From assembly GCA_900553645.1 (NCBI GenBank), contig USEE01000059.1, positions 1 to 7,723 on the forward strand: DNA of 7,723 nucleotides, given 5' to 3'. Shown here in pieces: positions 1 to 5,778 of this stretch; the first letter of the stretch is position 1, and every line of letters starts with the position of its first letter. The translations under genes were made by a program, and so were the position numbers. A model generated the notes under the pieces. That model searched no databases. It saw only the letters and a program-made list of their open reading frames with translations, and had not been told where the DNA came from. Source of the stretch: an uncultured Eubacteriales bacterium (GTDB taxonomy: Bacteria > Bacillota_A > Clostridia > Christensenellales > Aristaeellaceae).

Positions 1-2161
1 CGTGGTTCGTGCCGCCGCGACGCTTTACCTTCCAGCTGATGCCCGTCTTAACGTCGGTTACAGTCGCGATCGTGCCGCGAGAGTAGACACTCTGTATGTC
101 GCTCGTCCACCAGTCCGCCAGGATTACACCCGACTTCGACGAGGACGAACTGCCCGAGCTGCTCGACGAGGACGAGGAGCTGATCGTCGTCTTGCCGTCG
201 TACTTCTCCGCGCTCGACGCAAATAGCTTGCTGATAGTCGTCTTGCCGGCCTTGCCGTCTACCGTTAAACCCGTCTGCTTCTGGAATAGCATTACCGCGT
301 CGCGCGTCTTGGCGCCAAAGCTGCCGTCCGCACTGCCGCTCATATAGTTAAGGTTTATCAGACGCTTCTGCAGAGAAGTAACCTCGCTGCCGCTCGAACC
401 CATCGAAAGCGTCGATTTGATCGAATCCAGCTGATCCTCAATCTCGTCCGCTTCGGTCTTCTTCGACTTCGCGTCCGACGAGTAAACCGCCTTCTGAGTG
501 GACGCGCCCGCTATGCCGTCCGCAGTCAAACCCGCCTGCTTCTGGAACGCCTTAACCGCATCGGTGGTCGCACGGCCATAGTCGCCGTCCGCACTGCCGG
601 TAAGATACCCCAGCTCGATCAAACGCTTCTGCAGCTTCTTGACCGACTCGCCGTTGGAACCCTGCTTCAGCGTGGTGTAGGTCGCGGCAGTGCTGCTCGT
701 GGGCGCGGCAGTCGCGCTCGCGCTCGCCTTGGGCGCGCTGGACGAATTGAGCGCCTTGATGGTGGTCGCGCCCGCAATGCCGTCCGCAGTCAGACCCGCG
801 TTCTTCTGGAAGGCAATCAGCGCCGACTTGGTGCTCGCGCCAAAGTCGCCGTCCGCACTGCCGGTAAGATACCCCAGCTCGATCAGACGCGCCTGCATCG
901 CCTTGACCTCGCTGCTGTCCTTCATGCCCTCTTTAAGCGAGTTGCTCACAACAACGTCCATCTCAAGGAAGTCGCCCTTTACAAAGCCCTCGCCCTTGCC
1001 GGTCTTGATGCGATACCAGTCGCCCGATATGCCCGTTATGGTCACGCTCGCACCCTTGTCCAGCTGGTACGCCTTGGCCGCATCCTTGGACGGCGACTTG
1101 CGCACGTTCACGCTGCTGCCGGTTATGCTCGCCGAGCCGGTCATGTCCTTGACCGTATAGCTGTCGCTGGACGATGAGGAAGAAGTATCTACCTTTATAT
1201 AATCGCCCTTTACAAAGCCCGTGCCCTCGCTGGTCTTTATGCGGTACCAATCGCCCTGACGGCCCGTAACGCTAACGTCGTCACCCTTGCCCAGCTTGTA
1301 AAGCGCCTTGGCCGACGTGCTGGCCGACTTGCGCACGTTTACGCCGCCCGCCGTGATCGTGCCCATCGCGCTCATTTCCTTGAGCGATTCCGACGTACTG
1401 TCCGACGCGGCGGTGGAGTTGGAATCCGAAACCAGCGTCACATACTTCGCCAGCACATAGCCCGTGCCCTTGGAAGTATGCACGCGGTACCAGTCGCCCT
1501 TTATGCCCGTCACGTCAACCGACGCGCCCTTGGACAGGGAATACATCTTGCTTGAGGAAGTGCCCGCGCCCTCGCGTACATTTACCTCGCTGGCGTTGAT
1601 CGCGCCCTTGGAGTCCATCTCCTTGAGCGTCTCCGAACTGCCCGAGGAAGAACTAAGACCGGATACCTTTACGTAGTCCGCGCTCACATAGCCGGTCACG
1701 CCCGAGTACTTGACCTTTACCCAGCCGTCCGAGATCGATACCGCCTCGAGCACCGTGCCCTTCTCAACGCGCTTGAGTACCGCCGCGCCCGTGGACGCGG
1801 ACTTGCGGATGTTGACCGAGCTGCCCGTTACCTTTGCCGTGGGCGAGGAGCTGCTGGACGTCGCCGAGGTGCCCTCAACCAGCATGTCCTTGCGTATGTA
1901 GCCGGTGTCGCCCTTGTACTTTACCTTGTACCAGTCGCCGCTCGTGCCGGTCACTTCCACATTTTCGCCCCGGCTGGCGCGCGTGATTACCTTGGCGTCG
2001 GTAGACGCGGATGAACGTATATTGACCGACGATACGTTTACGGTGTACGTATCGCCCGATGCAGCCGCGGGAAGCGGGCCTGCCATGCCCACCGACATCA
2101 CGGCCGCCAGTACCAGCGCCGTAATATTCTTTATCCGCCTGCCGCATTTTATAGTATTCAT
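1..2161 (-). CDS. Secreted SH3b-repeat / peptidoglycan-binding-repeat cell-wall protein (C-terminus outside window)
   Basis: The frame is open from an ATG at 2161 (minus strand) to the left edge, 720 residues, with no stop seen. A GGGAGG ribosome site 10 nt upstream fixes the start. Residues 1-34 are a signal peptide: basic N-terminus (KCGRRIK), hydrophobic stretch, likely cleavage after LPAAA. Five SH3b domains follow at about 39-95, 109-167, 186-244, 267-324 and 343-401; each has a VNIR/VNVR strand and a GxTGYV-like end, and four have GDWY where the second has DGW. Three PG_binding_1 domains follow at about 405-472, 495-560 and 583-647, with LGYLTGSADG and GLTADGIAG motifs. A near-pure serine linker (about 661-675) leads to a last domain opening GVILADWWTS and reaching KVKRRGGTNH at the edge. 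No catalytic domain is visible, so the role is inferred as wall binding; an enzymatic domain could lie beyond the edge. It is divergent from the pst operon, with no shown functional link. Confidence 0.9.
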   Translation of the reverse strand, partial: MNTIKCGRRIKNITALVLAAVMSVGMAGPLPAAASGDTYTVNVSSVNIRSSASTDAKVITRASRGENVEVTGTSGDWYKVKYKGDTGYIRKDMLVEGTSATSSSSSPTAKVTGSSVNIRKSASTGAAVLKRVEKGTVLEAVSISDGWVKVKYSGVTGYVSADYVKVSGLSSSSGSSETLKEMDSKGAINASEVNVREGAGTSSSKMYSLSKGASVDVTGIKGDWYRVHTSKGTGYVLAKYVTLVSDSNSTAASDSTSESLKEMSAMGTITAGGVNVRKSASTSAKALYKLGKGDDVSVTGRQGDWYRIKTSEGTGFVKGDYIKVDTSSSSSSDSYTVKDMTGSASITGSSVNVRKSPSKDAAKAYQLDKGASVTITGISGDWYRIKTGKGEGFVKGDFLEMDVVVSNSLKEGMKDSSEVKAMQARLIELGYLTGSADGDFGASTKSALIAFQKNAGLTADGIAGATTIKALNSSSAPKASASATAAPTSSTAATYTTLKQGSNGESVKKLQKRLIELGYLTGSADGDYGRATTDAVKAFQKQAGLTADGIAGASTQKAVYSSDAKSKKTEADEIEDQLDSIKSTLSMGSSGSEVTSLQKRLINLNYMSGSADGSFGAKTRDAVMLFQKQTGLTVDGKAGKTTISKLFASSAEKYDGKTTISSSSSSSSSGSSSSSKSGVILADWWTSDIQSVYSRGTIATVTDVKTGISWKVKRRGGTNH
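137..181 (-). repeat. Serine-codon low-complexity linker
   Basis: Fifteen successive codons encode 14 Ser and one Gly, written with mixed TCC, TCG and AGC codons. It links the third PG_binding_1 domain to the C-terminal domain. Mixed codon use argues against simple slippage of one triplet. The opposite strand gives an artificial Asp/Glu-rich frame that I do not regard as a gene. Confidence 0.8.
482..949 (-). repeat. Tandem near-identical peptidoglycan-binding repeats, 264-bp period
   Basis: Two adjacent PG_binding_1 domains (746-949 and 482-679) plus linker repeat with a 264-bp (88-codon) period. Positions 580-621 and 844-885 are identical over 42 nt, and the stretches near 513-547 and 777-811 differ at only a few bases. 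The third domain (221-415) is more diverged. The DNA identity points to recent in-frame duplication or ongoing homogenisation. Confidence 0.85.
959..2047 (-). repeat. Five consecutive SH3b domain repeats
   Basis: The VNIR/VNVR motif recurs at residues 46, 116, 193, 274 and 350, spacings of 70-81 residues, each with a following G-D-W-Y or D-G-W motif. Linkers are rich in Ser, Thr and Asp. The first two repeats are more diverged; repeats 3 to 5 share the leader pattern (L/V)K(E/D)M before the domain. This supports stepwise duplication within the gene. Confidence 0.85.
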
Positions 2162-2202
2162 TTCGCAATTGCCTCCCAAGTATTGTCGGTGTTTATGGTA
2201 AG

Positions 2203-2221
2203 GCGCGCAGCTTGGGCGCGC
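2203..2221 (-). other. Possible 5'-leader hairpin
   Basis: Two GCGCGC blocks (2203-2208 and 2216-2221) can pair across a 7-nt loop in the predicted leader of the SH3b gene mRNA. It has no following U-tract, so it is not a terminator. It lies about 26 nt upstream of the ribosome binding site; any role in stability or translation is speculative. Confidence 0.3.
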
Positions 2222-2241
2222 ATATCTTTCGTACAGATATC

Positions 2242-2270
2242 ATTTTATTACGAATCTATGACGAAATCAA
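2242..2270 (-). promoter_or_regulatory. Sigma-A-type promoter of the SH3b/PG-binding protein gene
   Basis: On the minus strand TTGATT (2270-2265) is followed after exactly 17 nt by TAAAAT (2247-2242). This predicts a start of transcription near 2235 and a leader of about 74 nt before the ATG at 2161. It is the clearest promoter in the window by match to the consensus; no experimental evidence. Confidence 0.65.
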
Positions 2271-2284
2271 GCGCATACGCAATA

Positions 2285-2336
2285 TTTAGCACTATACAGA
2301 CGATGTTTAACGCCTATACAACATAATACATGAGCT
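2285..2336 (+). promoter_or_regulatory. Candidate PhoP box and pst operon promoter
   Basis: Five hexamers on one face of the helix, TTTAGC (2285), TACAGA (2295), TTTAAC (2306), TACAAC (2317) and TACATG (2327), are spaced 10-11 bp start to start. Gram-positive PhoP is known to bind direct repeats like TTAACA with 11-bp spacing. CATAAT at 2322-2327 could be a -10 element, with no good -35, as is usual for activator-dependent promoters; TATCAT at 2369 is an alternative. The rest of the 343-bp gap 2162-2504 holds the opposing promoter, both ribosome sites, AT-rich DNA and no convincing small gene. Confidence 0.45.
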
Positions 2337-2504
2337 TCGGCGCAACGAAAGTCGGATTTCGCGCGTCATATCATATTTTTTTAAGTCCCTGTCGGCTTAC
2401 CCACGTCTTACACATGCCAATCAAACCGCAAATCGCGTGAGAATACAATAACGGCGTAGCAATGAGAAAGTGAAGAAACGACCGGATAATGAGGAGATGA
2501 TTCG

Positions 2505-3407
2505 GTGAAACAGAGTGCAGGCAGCGCGCGCGCAAAGGAAAACGCGGCGCGGGCGGGGTTTTTCATAACGTCGCTGGTATCGCTTGCGGCGGTGGGGTGC
2601 ATATGCGTGTTCATATTCAGGGGCGCATGGCCCGCCATCAGCCAGATCGGACTGTGGAACTTCCTGAGCGGTACGGCGTGGAAGCCCAATAACGACCCGC
2701 AGAAGTTCGGCATATTCTACATGATAATCGGCAGTCTGTACGTATCGGGCGGCGCGCTCATACTGGGCGTGCCGGCGGGACTGGGCGCGGCGATATTCAT
2801 GGCTTACTTCTGCCCAAAGAAGCTATACGCGGCGCTTAACCAGTGCGTGAAGCTGCTATCGGGCATACCTTCCATAATATACGGCTTTTTCGGCATGATG
2901 ATAGTGGTGCCGTTTATCGCCAACCACTGCCCCGGCAATGGCAATAGCGTCTTGGCCGCGTCGGTGGTGCTGGCGCTCATGATTCTGCCCACGATAATCA
3001 CGATAAGCGAAAACGCACTGCGCGCGCTGCCGGGCAGTTATTACGAGGGCGCGGCGGCGCTGGGCGCGACTAAGGAGGAGGCGGTGTTCCGCGTGCTGGT
3101 GCCCGCCGCGCGGCGCGGCATAGTCACGTCGATAGTGCTGGGCATGGGCCGCGCGATTGGCGAAACCATCGCCGTGGGTATGGTCGCGGGCAACAGCAAC
3201 ATACTGCCCGCCACGATATTCAAATCGGTGCGCACGCTGACCGTGAACATAGTCAGCGAGATGGGCTATGCCGAGGGGCTGCATTACGACGCGCTTATCG
3301 CAACGGGCGCGGTGCTGTTCGTGTTCATACTGCTGCTCAACGCGGTGCTGGGGCTGATTACCGCCGAGAGGAAGGAAACGCCGTTAAAGGGAGGCGCGGC
3401 TAAATGA
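2505..3407 (+). CDS. pstC: Phosphate ABC transporter permease PstC
   Basis: This is a 300-residue inner-membrane permease that forms the phosphate channel with PstA. The start is GTG at 2505: GAGGAG lies 8 nt upstream, while the ATG at 2497 meets a stop after three codons. Six hydrophobic segments fit at about 18-42, 67-100, 118-140, 149-170, 205-230 and 264-290. The family motif SGIPSIIYG is near residue 120. The cytoplasmic EAA coupling loop begins at E181 (EGAAALGATKEEAVFRVLVP) and would contact PstB. R216 and E220 in GRAIGET match the Arg/Glu pair known to matter for transport in PstC. The last codons overlap the pstA start as ATGA, implying translational coupling. It is the first gene of the operon, with no pstS before it. 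Confidence 0.95.
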   Translation: MKQSAGSARAKENAARAGFFITSLVSLAAVGCICVFIFRGAWPAISQIGLWNFLSGTAWKPNNDPQKFGIFYMIIGSLYVSGGALILGVPAGLGAAIFMAYFCPKKLYAALNQCVKLLSGIPSIIYGFFGMMIVVPFIANHCPGNGNSVLAASVVLALMILPTIITISENALRALPGSYYEGAAALGATKEEAVFRVLVPAARRGIVTSIVLGMGRAIGETIAVGMVAGNSNILPATIFKSVRTLTVNIVSEMGYAEGLHYDALIATGAVLFVFILLLNAVLGLITAERKETPLKGGAAK

Positions 3408-4291
3408 ACGCTCAATCGATGCTAAACTCCGAAAGCCATATTCAGGCATTCAGGCGCAGGCGCGGGATTAAGTCCGCGCTGCTCAGGTGACTGTGCTATA
3501 TCGCGATAGCTATAACGGTGGGCAGTCTGCTTACGATAGTCGCCTATATATGTATAAACGGCATACCGCACATTAGCTGGAACCTGCTGTTTGGCGCATA
3601 CTCGGCGGACAACCCGTCGATGGGCTTTGCGATAGTGTCCACGCTGGAGCTGGCGGCGCTGTCGATACTGATCGCGGGGCCGCTGGGCGTGGGCTGCGCG
3701 ATATACCTGTGCGAATACGCGCGCCGCAAAAGCCCGCTCGTCAGCGCGATACGCCTCGCGACCGAGACGCTCAGCGGCATACCTTCCATAATATACGGCC
3801 TGTTCGGCGCGCTGTTTTTCGGCACGGCGCTGGGGCTGGGCTACTCGGTGATATGCGGCGTGCTTACCATATCGATAATGGTGCTGCCTACGATAATCCG
3901 CACCAGCGAGGAAGCGATACTGTCTGTAAACGACATGTACCGCGAGGGGAGCCTGGCGCTGGGCGCGGGCAAGCTGCGCACGATAATGCGCATAGTGCTG
4001 CCCAGCGCCATGAAGGGCATAATATCGTCGTTCATACTGGCCACGGGGCGCATAGTGGGCGAGACGGCGGCGCTGCTGTTCACAATGGGTTCGGTGGCGC
4101 AGATGCCCGCGAACCTGCTCAGCTCGTCGCGCACGCTGGCAGTGCACATGTACATAAACACGCGCGACGGCGGCATGACCGGGCGCGAGACGGCGTTTGC
4201 GTCGGGCGTGGTGCTGCTGATACTGGTGGTGGGCATAAACCTGTTTGCGAGCTGGATGGAGAGAAGGGCAGGCAAGATAAATGAAAATTGA
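3404..4291 (+). CDS. pstA: Phosphate ABC transporter permease PstA, interrupted by an in-frame TGA at codon 29
   Basis: This is the second permease of the Pst importer. The best start is ATG at 3404: it overlaps the pstC stop (ATGA) and has AGGGAGG 9 nt upstream. The frame encodes a basic N-terminus ([13 protein letters not shown]) and then meets TGA at 3488-3490. It stays open from 3491 to the stop at 4289-4291. Counting the TGA as a residue gives 295 residues, the usual PstA size. Family features are intact downstream: SGIPSIIYG, the EAA loop from E181 ([20 protein letters not shown]), and GRIVGET with R216 and E220. The only standard restart is GTG at 3518, with no ribosome site and inside the first membrane segment, giving 257 residues. 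TGG or CGA to TGA would each explain the lesion. Function depends on whether the stop is real. It overlaps pstB by 11 nt. Confidence 0.88.
3488..3490 (+). other. In-frame stop codon (TGA) in pstA
   Basis: TGA follows LLR and precedes LCYIAIAIT, exactly between the basic N-terminus and the first membrane segment. Other genes here (pstC, pstA itself, pstB, the response regulator) end in TGA, so TGA is a stop in this organism. A Trp (TGG) or Arg (CGA) codon would fit the PstA pattern at this place. Confidence 0.85.
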
Positions 4292-5027
4292 TGTGAAGGA
4301 CTTTAATTTGTACTACGGCGACTTTCACGCGCTGAAGAACATAAACATCGGTATGCCTGAGCACGAGGTCTCCGCGCTGATAGGGCCGTCGGGCTGCGGT
4401 AAGAGCACGCTGCTGAAGTCGCTCAACCGCATGAACGATCTGGTGCCGGGCGTCAAAATCACGGGCAGGGCGGCGCTGGACGGCGTGGACATATACGGCA
4501 ATATCGACGTGAACGACCTTCGCCGCCGCGTGGGCATGGTGTTCCAAAAGCCCAATCCCTTCCCCATGAGCGTCTATGACAACATCGCCTTTGGCCCGCG
4601 CACCCACGGTATCAAGAAAAAGTCCCAGCTGGATGAAATCGTGGAAAAGAGCCTGCGCAACGCCGCCATCTGGGACGAACTGAAAGACCGGCTGAAAAAA
4701 AGCGCGCTGGGCCTTTCCGGCGGTCAGCAGCAGCGGCTGTGCATCGCCCGGGCCCTGGCGGTGGAGCCGGAAGTTCTGCTGATGGACGAACCCACTTCGG
4801 CCCTGGGCCCCATCTCGACCAGCCGCATAGAAGACCTGATAAACGAGCTCAAGGGTCAGTACACAATAGTTATAGTCACGCACAACATGCAGCAGGCCGC
4901 GCGTATAAGCGACCAGACGGCGTTCTTCCTGCACGGCGAGATGGTGGAATGCGCGCCCACGCTGGACATATTCGCGCATCCCGCCGACAAGCGCACGGAG
5001 GACTATATAACCGGACGTTTCGGCTGA
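4281..5027 (+). CDS. pstB: Phosphate ABC transporter ATP-binding protein PstB (D-loop Asp replaced by Gly)
   Basis: This is the 248-residue cytoplasmic ATPase that powers PstCA. Motifs in order: Walker [10 protein letters not shown] (35-43), Q-loop FQKPNPFP (88-95), signature LSGGQ (145-149), Walker B LLMDEP (166-171), switch His H201 (VTHNM), and the typical PstB ending YITGRFG. The D-loop, normally SALDPIST in PstB, reads SALGPIST: codon 176 is GGC instead of an Asp codon. The D-loop Asp helps couple the two ATP sites, so activity may be reduced. Residues about 85-178 use a different codon style from the rest of the gene (see the separate entry). The ATG at 4281 lies 11 nt inside the end of pstA; only a weak ribosome site (AAGGGCAGG) precedes it, consistent with coupling. 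Confidence 0.95.
   Translation: MKIDVKDFNLYYGDFHALKNINIGMPEHEVSALIGPSGCGKSTLLKSLNRMNDLVPGVKITGRAALDGVDIYGNIDVNDLRRRVGMVFQKPNPFPMSVYDNIAFGPRTHGIKKKSQLDEIVEKSLRNAAIWDELKDRLKKSALGLSGGQQQRLCIARALAVEPEVLLMDEPTSALGPISTSRIEDLINELKGQYTIVIVTHNMQQAARISDQTAFFLHGEMVECAPTLDIFAHPADKRTEDYITGRFG
4540..4820 (+). other. Codon-atypical patch inside pstB
   Basis: All six Ile codons between residues 102 and 178 are ATC (4584, 4611, 4638, 4668, 4743, 4812). The next seven Ile codons, from 4827 on, are all ATA, as is usual in this operon. Five of six Glu codons in the patch are GAA where neighbours prefer GAG, and Ala shifts from GCG toward GCC. Edges are approximate, the left one especially. I infer recombination with another pstB or an assembly chimera. 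Confidence 0.6.
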
Positions 5028-5032
5028 TTGGG

Positions 5033-5083
5033 TTATTTTAAGGGCAGGCATGAATCACGGCCTGTCCTTCCGACTTAAAATAA
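5033..5083 (+). promoter_or_regulatory. Two-part stem-loop between pstB and phoU
   Basis: An outer stem pairs TTATTTTA (5033-5040) with TAAAATAA (5076-5083), and this can extend to 10 bp. An inner 10-bp stem pairs AAGGGCAGGC (5040-5049) with GCCTGTCCTT (5060-5069), with one G-U pair and a 10-nt loop. The two share a few bases, so they could stack or compete. The structure ends directly against the phoU ribosome site AGGAGG (5085-5090). No U-tract follows, so it is not a standard terminator. A role in mRNA processing, differential stability or phoU translation is inference. Confidence 0.55.
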
Positions 5084-5097
5084 AAGGAGGCAATCCC

Positions 5098-5748
5098 ATG
5101 CGCAATAAATTCGAGCGCGAGATGAGCGAGCTGGAAGCAGAGATGCTCAAGATGAGCAAATTCGTGGTAAACGTGATAAACGACGCGATGAAGGCGCTGC
5201 GCACCGGCGACCGGGAGCTGGCGCGCAGCATATACGAAAACGACCATGTGGCCAACGAGCTGGAATTGACGATAGAGCGGCAGAGTATGCGGATACTACT
5301 CAGCGAACAGCCGGTGGCGGGCGACCTGCGCACAATATCGACGGCGCTTAAAATGATAACCGACATGGAGCGCATCAGCGATCAGGGCGCGGACATATCC
5401 GAAATACTCACCCACATACCCACGGGCGAAAAAGGGCCGGATATACTCTATACCATGGCCGATAAATGCGTTATAATGGTATCGAAGGCCATGGACGCGT
5501 TCATAGGGCGCGATCTGGAGCTGGCGCGCGCGGTAAGCGATGCGGACAGCGAGATAGACCGGCTGTTCACCATGGCGCGCAGCGAGCTGACCGGGCGCAT
5601 AACGCAAAAGCCGGACGAAGCGGCGCTGTGGCTGGACTTTTTCATGATAGCCAAGTACCTTGAGCGCATAGGCGACCATGCGCAGAACATTGCCGAGTGG
5701 GTGGAGTTTTTAGTGACCGGTATGCACAAGCATCAGCGGATACTGTAA
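5098..5748 (+). CDS. phoU: Phosphate transport system regulatory protein PhoU
   Basis: This is a 216-residue, all-helical cytoplasmic protein that represses the Pho response when phosphate is plentiful by linking the Pst transporter to the sensor kinase. The start at 5098 is chosen because AGGAGG lies 7 nt upstream and the length is typical; an in-frame ATG at 5050 would add 16 residues inside the stem-loop and has no ribosome site. Two PhoU repeats are visible, each with its metal-binding helix motif: DMERISDQGAD (89-99) and YLERIGDHAQN (187-197). It lies 70 nt after pstB, the widest gap in the operon, and 30 nt before the response regulator. Ile codons are 17 ATA, 1 ATC and 1 ATT. Confidence 0.95.
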   Translation: MRNKFEREMSELEAEMLKMSKFVVNVINDAMKALRTGDRELARSIYENDHVANELELTIERQSMRILLSEQPVAGDLRTISTALKMITDMERISDQGADISEILTHIPTGEKGPDILYTMADKCVIMVSKAMDAFIGRDLELARAVSDADSEIDRLFTMARSELTGRITQKPDEAALWLDFFMIAKYLERIGDHAQNIAEWVEFLVTGMHKHQRIL

Positions 5749-5778
5749 GCGCGCACGGCATATTACAAAGGAGGCAAT

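Noticed and set aside
96..347. Plus-strand acidic frame (DEDELPELLDEDEEL)
   Set aside because: It is the complement of the serine-codon linker and PG-binding domain of the wall-protein gene, whose frame has domain support throughout.
2408..2504. Small gene or leader peptide in the intergenic region before pstC
   Set aside because: Short frames here lack a ribosome site or stop at once (ATG 2497 stops after three codons), and none has a recognisable product.
2862..2885. 24-nt exact repeat shared by pstC (2862-2885) and pstA (3776-3799)
   Set aside because: It encodes the conserved permease motif GIPSIIYG in both paralogues with the same codon bias; common ancestry explains it without a mobile element.
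3488..3510. TGA as a reassigned codon (Trp/Gly) or selenocysteine, with a small hairpin GCTAT/ATAGC just after it (3495-3510)
   Set aside because: Four genes here end in TGA and all other Trp codons are TGG, so global recoding is unlikely. PstA is not a selenoprotein family and the hairpin is only 5 bp, unlike a bacterial SECIS.
3422..4147. 241-codon minus-strand frame opposite pstA
   Set aside because: Extreme Arg/Gln/His/Tyr content with no hydrophobic core or motif; a shadow of pstA codon bias.
4119..5051. 310-codon open frame on the minus strand antisense to pstB
   Set aside because: It lies opposite a clear pstB and pstA end, has no family motifs or ribosome site, and its His/Arg/Gln-rich makeup follows from the GC-rich opposite strand.
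5040..5075. Rho-independent terminator after pstB
   Set aside because: The GC-rich stem is followed by CCGACTTAAAATAA, not a U-run, and phoU continues on the same strand.
5050..5097. Longer phoU start at ATG 5050
   Set aside because: The extra 16 residues lie in the stem-loop, have no ribosome site, and make PhoU longer than usual; ATG 5098 has an ideal AGGAGG.
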